From Argopecten irradians (Eukaryota > Mollusca > Bivalvia > Pectinida > Pectinidae): DNA of 64,000 bases. The notes beneath the pieces were generated by a model. It was not told the origin of the DNA, did not search any database, and worked only from the letters and a program-made list of their open reading frames with translations. Position 1 is the stretch's first letter. Each line of letters opens with the position of its first letter. The position numbers were made by a program, and so were the translations under genes. Of this stretch, positions 36,894-48,629 are shown in pieces. Location: the NCBI RefSeq assembly GCF_041381155.1, contig NC_091142.1, positions 34,583,604-34,647,603 of the forward strand, read 5' to 3'.

Positions 36894-37265
36894 GTCGATC
36901 GAAATGTAAATATTAGGAATTATTTTAATTTTAATTTTTTTGTTTACTGATGTGTAAACTGCATTTTTGGACAGATACTGTTTGTTTGATTAATCAACGT
37001 CCTATTAACAGCTATGGTCATGTAAGGACGGCCTCCCATGTATGCGGTGTGTTGTGTGTATGTTGTGCGAGGTGCGTGTTTTTGGGAGTCGATCGAAATG
37101 TAAATATTAGGAATTATTTTAATTTTAATTTTTTTGTTTACTGATGTGTAAACTGCATTTTTGGACAGATACTGCGTGTTTGGAGACTGCGATATTTTTA
37201 TGTTGTGTCTTCTTGTATAGTGGAACTATTGCCCTTTTTATAGTGCTATATCACTGAAGCATGCC
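36894..37265 (-). mobile_element. SINE fragment interrupted by a duplicate of its own flank
   Basis: The left flank 36894-36980 is repeated almost exactly at 37088-37174 (87 bp). Between the copies is the tail part of the SINE (36981-37087); after the second copy the SINE continues (GGAGACTGCGATATTT onwards) to about 37265. The order flank, SINE part 1, flank, SINE part 2 means a tandem duplication of flank plus SINE start, followed by loss, or template switching. The tRNA-like part is missing. Confidence 0.8.
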
Positions 37266-37689
37266 GACAGATACTTAAATGACGCGCGATACACACTAGT
37301 AAATAACAAAAATTGAAAATAATTCCTTAAATAAAATGAAGTTTTCATAACGCGGGTCGTACGCATATTATGTTTTCCATGCGTTAACTAGTCGAAATTA
37401 ATCTCCTGTATATCGTCGTTTGGCAAATCACTGTCCGAATGATCCAGGCGATTCCATATTCAGCGGAAATATATTGCTCATGTGATTATAAAAATTGAAA
37501 ATAAATATGTTGTATTCACGTCTCTCTTGCTTGCTTAGTAGTCGATTTATTAAAACCATAACTGACTTTATGACCCTTAAGATGTCTTAAATACCAACAA
37601 AAAAGAACATTTCAATAATGCATATTCTTTTAATTCTATTATTTTCGGTAAAAGTTTGATAAAAGAAAGACAGATATCATTGTGTTTTA

Positions 37690-38100
37690 ATTAGTTCAAC
37701 AGAAAACCAGAAAATGTTGTGAAATCATAACAAATATCGGCTGAATTCCTGGGATATCTGACTCGTCAAAGAATATAATCCCGATGTTGAGCTCGAAAAC
37801 GGCTGATCCCGAACCTGTAGAGTATTCCAATTCATATTCTCTTCCACTTGTAGTAATCTTATTAATTGACCATTCTTTGCATGTGCACAAAATGCCATTT
37901 GGTGTTATTTGACGCATATTGTCAAATGGAAAACATATGTTCCTGCGACTGAATAGCGGAATACCCCGGTTCCATGGTTGTTGAAGTCTCCTCCTACAAT
38001 TGTGACGATATAGTCGAATGGAATGCCCTGGGATTCGTGGGCATTATTCACATCCCTTTAAAGAATAGCGAGGAATGCGGGATTAGTAGTAAAGGTTTGG
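37690..38100 (-). pseudogene. C1q-domain gene remnant
   Basis: Read on the minus strand, 38072-37920 gives TTNPAFLAIL, GIPFDYIVTIVGGDFN, HGTGVFRYSVAGTYVF, which follows the first half of the C1q beta-jelly roll (F-D-x-I-V-T-N-V-G-G and TGVF-x-x-x-x-AGTYVF). A second frame (37917-37696) continues with NGILCTCKEW, ELEYSTGSGSAVFELN and IGIIFFDESDIPG, like the end of the domain. At least one frameshift between the halves and a TAA after LAIL indicate a pseudogene. C1q-domain genes are much expanded in bivalves as innate-immune lectin-like proteins. No signal peptide or upstream exon was found. Confidence 0.6.
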
Positions 38101-39699
38101 TCAACTCGGTTAACAGCTGAAAAAATACTACCGTTGATATAAAAACACTTATTTCATATAAGTTTCCGTTGGATATGAAATTTATCATAGGATGGGTTTA
38201 CGCTCACAACTTTATCATATTTGAAATTACATGAACTTAAAAACCTGCGAGCCTGTCTGATCTGAAGTTTAGGCAGCAACCTTACACATAAGTCTAGTAA
38301 ACAACAACATACTCAAATAGAAGATATTTTTCTCGTTCGAATGTAGCATGCGTACTGTCTGTGGGTAATATGTTTTTGACGCTGTGCGTCACTAATCCGT
38401 GGGTAATATGTTTTTGACGCTGTACGTCACTAATCCGTTATCTGCTAGATCTGCCAAGATACATACCTATGTTTGTTACCCAACCAGACCTATTACAGGG
38501 GTTACATGTAGTAGAAAATATAACTAATTTACGAAAAAGATAATCCCGTATAATTTAGATTTAGATACAGATGCAGTTTTGTGTGCGTCTATCATACTAT
38601 TCATATTACATTTCCCCGAAAGAGCATATGTACTAAAGCTTTCAAGCATGTGTCATCAATATAACAAGTCATGATGCCGTCATGAAAGATGAAAAAAGTA
38701 CTTAATCATCCATCCATTCGTTAATGCAATATGCAATTTACTAAGAAACGGTAAAAAGCAGTATGGCGTGTCTCTCCGAAAGGACAAAACCACAAGGATG
38801 TCATAATATACGTTGGTGATGGTGGTCCAATTCTTATAATATTATGGTTATTAAATCATCTCTTAAATTGTAGCACCTCCAGTGGACAAAACCAAGTACA
38901 TCTTGTAGATTGTAAGCATCCCTAGTGGACAAAACTAAGTACATCTTGTAGATTGTAGCACCACCAGTGGACAAAGTTAAGTACATCGTGTAGATTGTAG
39001 CACCTCCAGTGGATAAAACCGAGAACATCCTGTAAACGCTGAATTAGTTAGTTGGTGCCAAATGAAATGGAGAAAGTTAGTCTATTTGTGAAGAATAGAA
39101 AGAAAAATACCCGAAATAGATTTGCTTTTTAAGACTACCATAACGAGTAGACTAGCTAGCGACAGTTGGACGTACACCGCAGGCAAAAAATCTCTCCATC
39201 CTGTAGTTCGCGCAAGATAGTCATGTAGGAAGAACGCTTGAATCAGACGTTTGGTCGGTGTTCTGTTACATGTACGAATCAAACCTCATCTTTTTTTCTT
39301 TATAAAATTCAGACACTTGCACTTAGACAAACAATAGTGTGGTTTTTTTTATTCCGTTTTTCAACAGATGTACGAATTTATGCCATATTCGATGTAATTA
39401 CTGTTATGCAGTATAGCGCTTTTTGTTTAACGTTTAAGGTTTTAGCTTTATGAACCTATAAATTTGTAATACCACAGCAAAATAATTAAAATAATATTAC
39501 AATTTAAATATGCTCCATCCACTGCTGACAAATAGTACTTTTTCCCCAATAAGACATAACGTACGCAAATGTGTGTGATATTTATCAGCCACGAACGTTT
39601 CTACGTAGCCCACTAGAAAGTTCTTATCGCTATGAATCATATTACGTATTAGGATTTTTACCAGCAGTTACGTACGTTCCTGTTCATGTGTAACCATAC
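38101..39699. other. Intergenic stretch
   Basis: AT-rich; a four-unit tandem repeat is listed separately, and a 30-bp segment (GTGGGTAATATGTTTTTGAC) is doubled near 38360-38430. No gene was recognised. Confidence 0.5.
38868..39040. repeat. 42-bp tandem repeat, four units
   Basis: The pattern GATTGTAGCACCTCCAGTGG followed by ACAAAACCAAGTACATCTTGT is repeated four times with substitutions. It makes an open minus-strand frame that I do not regard as a gene. Confidence 0.85.
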
Positions 39700-40000
39700 T
39701 CCATAGGGTTTACTATCACTGACGTTATATCCACCCCTCATAGTAAAACTGGAAGCAGATCAGGAGAAAAAAATCAGAACCAATCTCACTCCTGCAAAAA
39801 AAAATATTGAAGACTAAAGAGAGAGCGACGTGTAACGTCAAAGTCCCGAAGGCAACCATAGTTTACTGTGTTAGCGCTGTTTAGATGTATATAAAAGGAC
39901 TAAATTACCTGTGTCTTATGGTGCCTTCAGTATTACTATGAGATATTCCAGGGATATATATATATATATCAGTTATAGTAACCCCTGGATTATCGAGAAA
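39700..40000. mobile_element. 290-bp MITE family, diverged copy
   Basis: The ends ATACTCCATAGGGTTTACTA and, reverse-complemented, ATAATCCAGGGGTTACTATA resemble those of the 42458-42750 element. The interiors share TCATAGTAAAACTG-AAGCAG and a GAGAGCGACG stretch. This is the more diverged copy. Confidence 0.6.
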
Positions 40001-40282
40001 GATGTCTAACTATCTATTTATTTGTTATGTGCAACATAGGTCATAATAGAAGCTCAGTGTAAAAAATTGGGGTTTTAGAAAGTGCATATGTAGTTCGCGA
40101 GTAATTCACGCCTAATAGACATATTTTAGTTTGTCTAACATTTCGACTACCCATCTTAGTTGTAGGGTATCGTATCAAGAATCAATCTGACACCCTGATT
40201 GAGTGTTATTGCACTGTAAAAATGAACACAACTAGGACTAATTTGAAACACGTATACTGACTATTTGGCATTTCATTACACT

Positions 40283-40808
40283 GGCCCTGCAGGTAGGGCG
40301 TTAGAATTGTACCTGCTGCCCCTATTGCATGATCGTAAAAGGCGACTAAATTTAGGATCTTATCTTTTCTCTTCTTCCTAACTGACTTTATCTTTCCTAA
40401 TGCCTCCCTTGGCACCGCCTCACTTTTGGCCTTGAGTTGAGCGTTCGCACCTGTGAGGAAGGCTCTGGGTTCTGTCCCCTGGCCGAGACACACCAAAGTC
40501 TATAAAAGTGGTAGTTTCTGCTCCTGCTTAGCGTTCAGCATACAGGGAGTGGGACGACTGGTTCGCCCGTTGTCAGTATAATGTGACCGGGTGGGGTGTG
40601 TTGCTTGGTGTCTTCGGCGGCATGCTTCAGTGATATAGCACTATAAAAAGGGCAACAGTTCCACTATACAAGAAGTCACAACACAAACATACCGCAGTCT
40701 CCCAGTACACTCACCTCGCACAACATACACGCAACACACCGCATACATGGGAGGCCGTCCTTACATGACCATAGCTGTTAATAGGACGTTAATAAATCAA
40801 ACAAACAA
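40283..40808 (+). mobile_element. tRNA-related SINE, near full length
   Basis: A near-identical relative of the SINE at 4554-5084, here in forward orientation. It begins GGCCCTGCAGGTAGGGCG, has a tRNA-like segment at about 40431-40485 (degenerate box A TTGAGTTGAGCGTTCGCAC and box B GGTTCTGTCCC), a body with GACGACTGGTTCGCCCG, and ends GACGTTAATAAATCAAACAA plus a caaa-type tail. No clean target-site duplication is visible. Open frames here (for example 40206-40496 minus) are SINE sequence. Confidence 0.85.
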
Positions 40809-42457
40809 AATTGTAATTATTCATACTTATATATTGCGTGTATATAATTATTTAATACAATATCGAGTTTCAGAAGGTTGTGCATATAAGTTCAGTTATA
40901 TTCTCATATCAAGTTAGTATTTAGTTAGGATTGTAACTGTTGTAATCCATATCTATTTGTATATACATAGTGTATACATCAACAATTTATATAAAGTTGG
41001 CTGATATTACTAAATGAGGGGCGAAGTTTTGTGTTTCTATTTGAAATAACGAAATGTTTGCGTTTATTTTCTTATGGTATAGTGTTTTATGAGATTTTTA
41101 TGAATTAGAATTAGGTTGATATCGGATTTTTATGCTTTATATATAATGAAATGACCTATTTGCCTGCATGACACGCCGATTGTACACTAGTAACTAGACT
41201 GTGAAGTCTGTCGAGGTTAATGGAACTTATATAAATACCGTGTTTACCGATAAAACCAACTATTATATGTCAAAGTCAAGTGAGAACGTGACTTTAATAT
41301 CTAAAATGTTTTTGTAACCTGAGTCAAGACGACAGAGAATATTTACGTATTATAATTGTAGCTGCCACACTTCACATACAGCGGAGGGGTAAGTTTCTTT
41401 TTCTCCTTAGGGTATCATCGAAATGTACATCTAAATAGGTTACAAATATTTTTGAAACATTCGATTTTTTCTCTTAAACACTTTCTATTTTCTCTAAACC
41501 ATTGTCATTAATTTCTCTAAAACATTTTTCATTTCTTATTTCTTTCTGAATGTTGAATTACATAGTGTTTCGTTATTTAAATCGATGGGCGTCCTAACTA
41601 CTAAATACGATTATTTCATAAACAGCATCTGTATCCACCGCCGACAGAGCGTAAACGATACTTATCATTTGAATAATAACTTATGTTTAATCGTGTTTAT
41701 ATTTGTTAAATTAACGTTATAAATATAAAAATACACTGTAATTCATTACTTTTTGGTGAATTCCACACTCCGTACTCTATTCCATAAAGGACGCAATTAA
41801 TTTTTTTTTATCTTTAAGTAAATTAAGCCTTTCAATGTTGGTAATGGACAGGTGTATTGTAAGTAACTTTTGTAAATGAAGGAAGATACTTATTCGCCTG
41901 GTTCATGTTTTTTCTTGTATTTTATAGAAATATATGTGAAATGCCATCAGCAGTGTAGCATCTATAATATGGTACTTTGTAAGGTTCCAAATTATCAATA
42001 TCAACAACCTTGAACCTGTGTATAAAAACCACCTAAGAATAAAGACCATTTCCTCTCTCTATTTGGTGGTATTTATAGACAAGTTTAACTGTATTTATGC
42101 ATATTCGCTCTTTATGATACGTTTTAAAGAGGCTACTTCAGGTACCACGTCGTTACGATAACGTTTGTGTGGGACTAGTATCTTCAGTGGTAATGGAACA
42201 TCTCTGTAATTTTACCGCTGATGACATTAGCGGGAGATATAGAAACAATAGTCCCTCACAAACGTCACCAGATATCATGTGGCATGTGAACTATTTCCCA
42301 TTGTTAAGGACCACTACTTTTCCGAAACGGTTTTTCTTTTTTTTAAAAATGGACAATTTTATTAAAAGTTATCATCATACCGTTAATACAACGCTTATCT
42401 TCACCTTCTGAACTAATGACCGCGCGTTAGCTGGCTATCACTGTGCCGGACATCCTC
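40809..42457. other. AT-rich intergenic stretch
   Basis: Nothing supported beyond low-complexity AT-rich sequence and short frames. Confidence 0.5.
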
Positions 42458-42750
42458 GATACTCCAGGGGTTCCGATCACTTACGATCGCTACATCCCTG
42501 AACTATGTCATAGTAAAACTGAAGGCAGCCAAGGGGACATATCTGAACCAATTACAGGTAAACAAAAAATTTGAAAACTACAGATTGAGAGAGCGACGCC
42601 CATCTTCAAAGCAGCACAGTCAACCACAAAGTACCGTAATACTTTTAATACTCTTTTGATGTACATCAACGGATTAAAATGCCTGTTATGTTGCCTCATG
42701 AGATAATCCAAGGGTGTAGAGATCGTATGTGATCGGAACCACTGGAGTAT
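42458..42750. mobile_element. 290-bp MITE with terminal inverted repeats near 40 bp
   Basis: The left end ACTCCAGGGGTTCCGATCAC (then TTACGATCGCTACATCCCTG) matches the reverse complement of the right end ACTCCAGTGGTTCCGATCAC (then ATACGATCTCTACACCCTTG) over about 40 bp. The interior has no transposase. Confidence 0.8.
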
Positions 42751-43053
42751 TGAGTATGTTTGCCAGATGGCAAAACAGCGAAATGGATGTTTATTTATGT
42801 CATAGATTTCACAGTGAATCTTGTTTGATGTTGTAACCTCATCTTAGGTCATCGATATATATTTAATTATGTAAGTATTTTTTTATGAAACTTATATTAC
42901 ACAGATAATCTTGTATTTGTTTGATGTTGCAACCTCATCCTAGGTGAATGATACGTTGTGTAAGTATTGTTTTGACGAAACTTGTATTTTTTTGTTTTGG
43001 AAAGGTAGTTGGTCTTCAATAAACATCCTCCATATGTATGTTTGTTTACAGGT

Positions 43054-43674
43054 TGTTACATGAACGAATAACAGAAATGAGAAACCAGCAGCTAAATTCA
43101 AAACACAATTTAATTATATACACAATATTATACAGAGATAGTTTACAATATCTAAAGTAATGGTGGTGGTACAAGAGTAATACAATGATTTAAAGTGTTA
43201 CTTATCTGTATGCGAATGTCCTGGTATAATCCTTGATCCTTCCAATGTTCAAATTAACAATAATCACAAATCCAGGAGGAAAATGAATGTCCACAGATGA
43301 TTTTTAAAGTTCCAGGCAATATGAATAAATCCACACAAAGTGTTGTAATAATCCACAGATAAAGTCACAATAGCTCTCCAAATAGAATCTAATATGGCGC
43401 TGTACAATTCTTGATACGTCTAATTACAGGTCTCATTACAGTTCTGATTAGCCTTGGACAGCTGGAGTATATATAGCTAAACCCTAATTCAAGAATATTG
43501 GAGAACCTTCTACTTCTAGAAATATCTAACTAAAAACAGTAAACAAATAAACACACAGAACTTTCTGGAAATAGATCATTCTAGATCTCTACTTATAATC
43601 AACATGTTTACAAACATATTTGTTTATACATGATAATATTCTAGAAAGTTCTATAGCCTAAATCAATGATCAAA
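43054..43674 (-). repeat. Left (3') LTR of the Gmr1-like fossil
   Basis: Begins TGTTACATGAACGAATAACA and matches the right LTR from 48630 onwards at about 97 percent by eye. It lies directly downstream of RNase H in the element's sense. Confidence 0.88.
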
Positions 43675-43724
43675 GAAAAGAAAGTTTTCTTGAAAAGGAA
43701 GCTTTCTTGAAATATCAAGTAACG

Positions 43725-45596
43725 TTAAATCCTTGATAAAGCATCAGCCAGAATATTGTCTTTCCCTTTGATATGTTTGATGTCAAGATTGTACTCTTGC
43801 AAAGTCAAACTCCAACTGAGAATTCTTTGGTTTTTGTTTTTCATTTTCCCAATGAAAGTCAAAGGGTTATGGTCGGTGAAGACCAACACAGGCACAACTG
43901 TAGTGCAGAGATATACATCAAATTGGTTCAAGGCCAAAATCAACACTAAACATTCTTTCTCAATGGTGGAATAATTTCTCTGGTGTTTGTCAAACTTTTT
44001 CGAGAAATAACAAATTGGATGGTCAATTTGTTCAGAACTTTCTTGCATCAAAACAGCACCAACACCTACATCGCTGGAGTCAACAAACAGTTTAAACTGT
44101 TTATTAAAATCTGGAGCAGTCAGAACTGGTGAGTTTGATAGTATGGCTTTCAATTTCTCAAAGGCAGACTTACATTCGTCTGACCAGACAAATTTGACAT
44201 TTTTCTTTAACAAAGCAGTAAGTGGAGCTGCTATAACAGAGAAATTTTGACAAAATTTTCTGTAGTATCCAGCCATACCAAGAAATCTCATCAGCTCTCT
44301 CTTGCTTCCAGGAGTTGAAAAATCTATAATTGATTCTACTTTGGCCTGAACAGGTTTAATCTGCCCCTGTCCTACAATATGGCCTAAAAATTCAACAGTT
44401 GCATAACAAAATTCACATTTCAATAAGTTTACAGTCAATTTCATGGTAGTGAGTCTCTCGAAGAATTCGCGAATCCCGCGTAGATGGTCTTCCCACGTGT
44501 CGTGGTAGTTGACGACGTCATCAATGTATCCATCACAGCCTTCCAGGTCTGATTTCACGCTGTTAAGAAGACGTTGAAATGTTGCCGGGGCATTCTTCAT
44601 ACCAAACGGCATAACTGTGTACTGGTACAAAACTTGTGAGGTTACAAATGCCGACACTTCTTTAGCTCTTTCTGTTAATGGCACCTGCCAATATCCTTTC
44701 AACAGGTCAAACTTGCTTACGTACTTGGCTTTGCCAACTTTGTCAATACATGAGTCAATCCTTGGAATTGGATAAGAGTCTGTTTTACTGACAGAGTTTA
44801 CTTTTCTGAAGTCAGTACAGAATCGGTATGTCTTGTCTGGTTTTGGCACCAGAACACATGGATAGCTCCATTCACTTTTGCTTGGTTCAATAATATCATT
44901 GTCCAACATATATTGAATTTCTTTCTTTAAATGTTCTTCTTTCAAAGGATTGACACGGTAAGGATGTTGCTTGACAGGTGGCGCATCGCCTACATCCACG
45001 TCATGATAGATAGCATTTGTTTTGCCTGGTGTATCCGGAAACAAATGTTTAAACTCAAGTATCAAATCTTTCAGTTCATTGAGTTCCTTTTCTGATAGAT
45101 GACACAGTTTCTTGTCAAAGTTCGCGAGCACATCTGAGTTCCGTAACTTAACACCACAGTCTAAACCTACATCTTGTACACCACCATCTAAGTCTAATTT
45201 ACAAATATCAGCTGTACTTTCACTTTGTGATGGTACAGAGGCCAAAGAAGCAATAGGTTGAGAGATCTTGCTCTCTTCTCTATCTACATATTTCTTAAGC
45301 ATATTAACATGACATAATTGAGTTTTCTTGCGCCTCCCTGGAGTTTGTACAATGTAGTTAACATTATCGACCTTTTTCTCAACAATATAAGGTCCAAAAT
45401 ATCTAGCTTGCAAAGGCTGACCCGGTATTGGTAATAGAGCCAAAATTTTGTCACCTGGATCAAAACTTCTTGTACGGGCATCTTTATCATACCATGTTTT
45501 CATTTTGGTTTGAGCAACGGCCAAATTTTCTTTTGCCAATTCACATGCCCTTGTCAACCTTTGCTTAAAATTAGACACATACTCTAAGAGATTCAC
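43725..45596 (-). pseudogene. Gmr1-like fossil: integrase tail, reverse transcriptase and RNase H part
   Basis: One reading of 623 residues carries first an integrase C-terminal GPF/Y-type region (ARYFGPYIVEKKVDNVNYIV, HVNMLKKY), then RT (IIEPSKSEWSYPCVLVPKPD, FCTDFRKVN, MPFGMKNAPATFQRLL, catalytic YIDDVV, FLGHIVGQG), then RNase H (LFVDSSDVGVGAVLMQ, CYFSKKF, VFTDHNPLTF) ending KDNILADALSRI. Integrase and RT in this order within one frame is the direct evidence for the copia-like order in a gypsy-type element. Confidence 0.93.
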
Positions 45597-46189
45597 TTTA
45601 GAATCTTCGTTTTGTCTTTCAAAATTTTCACAGGACCACGTACAGTGTGTCCTAACACAAGTTCAAAGGGACTGAAACCAAGAGATTCTTGTACAGATTC
45701 TCTAACGCCAAACAACAACATGTGTATGCCTTCGTCCCAATCTCTTTTGTTTTCAAAACAATAAGATCTCATCATATTCTTCAATGTCTGATGAAAATGT
45801 TCTAACGCACCCTGAGACTCTGGGTGATAAGCACTAGACTTATACTGCTTGATCTGGAGCTGGTACATGACTTGTTGAAAAATACCGAACATGAAATTCG
45901 AACCTTGGTCCGATTGGACAGCTTTTGGAAGACCAACTAATGTAAATAATTTAACCAAAGCCTTGACTATGTTAGGGGCCTTAATATTTCTGAGTGGAAT
46001 GGCTTCAGGAAAGCGTGTGGAAGCACACATAATAGTTAAAAGATACTCATTCCCAGACTTAGTTTTGGGTAGAGGACCTACACAGTCTATAATGACTCTA
46101 CTAAATGGTTCCTCAAATGCTGGAATGGGATGCAAAGGTGCAACAGGGATTTTCTGATTAGTTTCCCTACCATCTGACAAGTATGACAA
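45593..46189 (-). pseudogene. Gmr1-like fossil: integrase core part
   Basis: The integrase catalytic region reads RVIIDCVGPLPKTKSGNEYL, TRFPEAIPLRNI, VQSDQGSNFM and SSAYHPESQGALEHFHQT, with the D, D and E positions of the rve fold recognisable. It lies between the H2C2 zinc region upstream and the GPF/Y and RT region downstream. Confidence 0.92.
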
Positions 46190-47079
46190 GACCTACAAAA
46201 ATCAGCCACATCCCGTTTCAACTTGGGCCAAAAGAAGTGATTTAAGATCCTGTTATAAGTCATGGTCACACCTAAATGTCCTGCCATAGGTACGTCATGA
46301 GACAAACTCAGAATATCTTGCCTATACCTCGGTGGGACAACTATTTGATTGACAACCTTCCAGTCTTCTTCGGGAGACACATCAGGGGGGCGCCACTTGC
46401 GCATCAACACACCTGACCTACGGAAGTAACAAACTGGGACTTTCTCAGCCTCTTCCTCACTCAAAGCCCGATTACACAATAAGGAGATTTCAGGATCTTT
46501 TTCCTGTTCTACTATAAGCTCCTCTCTAGACAAAGATGATTTACTCATCATGTCAGCCAAAGAAGTATCCTTGTTAGGAACAACTCTATCACTATCAAAG
46601 TCTACAGGATTGCTAAAAAAATCACACTTGCTCCCGACATCCTCTATATCATGAGCCAAGAAAGTGTCACCTAACCCTGGACTATAATGATTCTCAACTA
46701 CTGCAACATCAGAAACCTTTTTACTCATTGAACGAGTTACAGCACAAGAAGGGAAAATACCAGGAAATTCCTGTTGAATAGTCTCAGCATCACCTGTTTT
46801 ATCTGGAATACTGGACACTAAGGAATCTACCCTAACTTTCTCTCCAGCCAAGTCATTGCCTAAAATGAGCGACACGCCCTCTATGGGAAGTTCCGGTCTA
46901 ACACCAATGGTGACAGGCCCAGTTACCAAGTCTGACTTTAAATAAACACAATGGAGAGGCACATTAACAAAACCTAACTCTACACCTTGAAGCAAAACAC
47001 TACTACCACATGAGGTCTCCTCAGACAAAGGCACTACGCCATCTAATATTAAAGAATGAGAAGCCCCAGTATCTCTCAA
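46087..47079 (-). pseudogene. Gmr1-like fossil: protease and integrase zinc-binding part
   Basis: It opens with an aspartic-protease motif (MRDTGASHSLILDG) and the region VSLILGNDLAGEKV. Near its end is the integrase H2C2 domain (HDVPMAGHLGVTMTYNRILN, then FCRSCHTCQ). Protease is thus followed directly by integrase, without RT between them. Confidence 0.9.
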
Positions 47080-47186
47080 ATCTTCAAAGGTTTCAAGTTG
47101 GTGATATCACTAGTAAGTGAAACAAAACCTTCAGAAATGAAGGGAGAGTACTTCTCCAAAACACTATCAGACTCTGAGCTCTTAAT

Positions 47187-48474
47187 CTAAACAGACACTT
47201 TAGAATCTTCCACAATATTACTAAGTTTCTGATTAGGCTTTGACATAGCTAACACAGAAGGAACTGACTGTTTACGCCTTTGCTTCTTACGCTGGAGAGA
47301 ATAACATTCAGACATAGTATGCCCTACTTTTTTGCAGTAATTACAAATAGGACCAGAAGGAGACCCCACACCTGCCCTATCATCTGTTTTAGAAGCAGAC
47401 TTAGTTTTATCACCGAATTTAGTTTTGTATTTGGAAGGGCCACTAAAGGTTTGATTCCTAGGCTGACCAAATTTACTAGTACCTGTGGTACTGTTTTTGT
47501 CTTGAGAACTGTTTTTAACAAATGAGCCTTTGAGGGTGAGAGCGTAATCATCAGCCATTGTAGCTGCTTCACTTAGTGTTTCAACTTTTCTCTCATCTAA
47601 ATGAGTTTTTATGTTTTTGTGGACACAACGTTTAAACTCCTCTATCAACAATTTACCGAAATCCTCATCAATTTCTTTAGAATCATACCACCTATTAAAC
47701 AATTGTTTCTTTTTCTCTGGCAAATTCTACATCAGTTTGTTCATCTCTCTTTCTCGAGTTTCGAAATTTCTGGCGGTAAGCCTCAGGAACTAACTCATAA
47801 GCTTTCAAAATAGCTTTCTTGACTACGTGGTAATTTGAAATATCATCTACAGACAAAGAAGAATAAATGTCTCTAGCTTTACCAATCAAGACACTCTGAA
47901 GAAGCATTGTAAGCTTATCTTCAGGCCATTTCATACTGTCAGCTATTTTCTCAAAATGCAGAAAATACTTGTCAACTTCTTTCTCTTGAAAAGGAGGAAC
48001 TAACCTAATGTTTCTACTGACATCAAAACCTCTGTTTCCTTGTAAACCCCTAAAAGTTGGATTACTTGAACTGTCCTGAGAAGCTAGTTCTAATTCTTTC
48101 ATTCTAAGTTCTGTTTCAGCTTGAATTTTCTGCTTCTCTAGCTCTAACATCTGATCTCTCTCAATCTCTTTTTCTTTTAATTCTCTTTCTATTTATTTTT
48201 CTCTTAACTGTTTTTCTATTTCCATTTGTCTTAGTTTCATTTCATGTTCAAGTTCCATTTGTCTAATTTGAATTTCTGAACTGACTGTTTCCTCTATACT
48301 ATCTAATGCACTAGAGTCAAATTTGTCATTGTCAACAAAATATCTTATAATTACATTCCTAATTTCAGCTTTCCTCAAATTAGTTTTGATAGTAAGGCCT
48401 AAATGTTTACCCAATAACAGTAAATCCTTCTTACTAACTTGCAAAAGAACATCCAGGGATGGCGCTTTAAACAC
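47187..48474 (-). pseudogene. Gmr1-like fossil: gag part
   Basis: Gag-type minus-strand sequence with an N-terminal helical and charged region (IRQMELEHEMKLRQMEIEKQ), a capsid-like stretch (VPPFQEKEVDKYFLHFEKIA, WPEDKLTMLLQSVLIGKA, AYRQKFRN) and a CCHC zinc knuckle CNYCKKVGHTMSEC near the end. The layout resembles retrotransposon gag of the SCAN/ARC-related type, by motif only. Confidence 0.88.
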
Positions 48475-48629
48475 ACTGTTCTACCTGCATAGTAGTCATG
48501 TTTATCTAGCTGTTGGTTTCAAATGTAAACTCCAAGTTTTTACACAAATTTTGAAAATTTCTTAATTAATTTTTCAAAGTCAGATTTCACAAATTAAAAT
48601 ATCGATTCCGGACAAGAGCCCCCAATTCC

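Noticed and set aside
40431-40485. Possible tRNA gene
   Set aside because: Box A is degenerate and no cloverleaf is evident; it is the tRNA-related part of the SINE.
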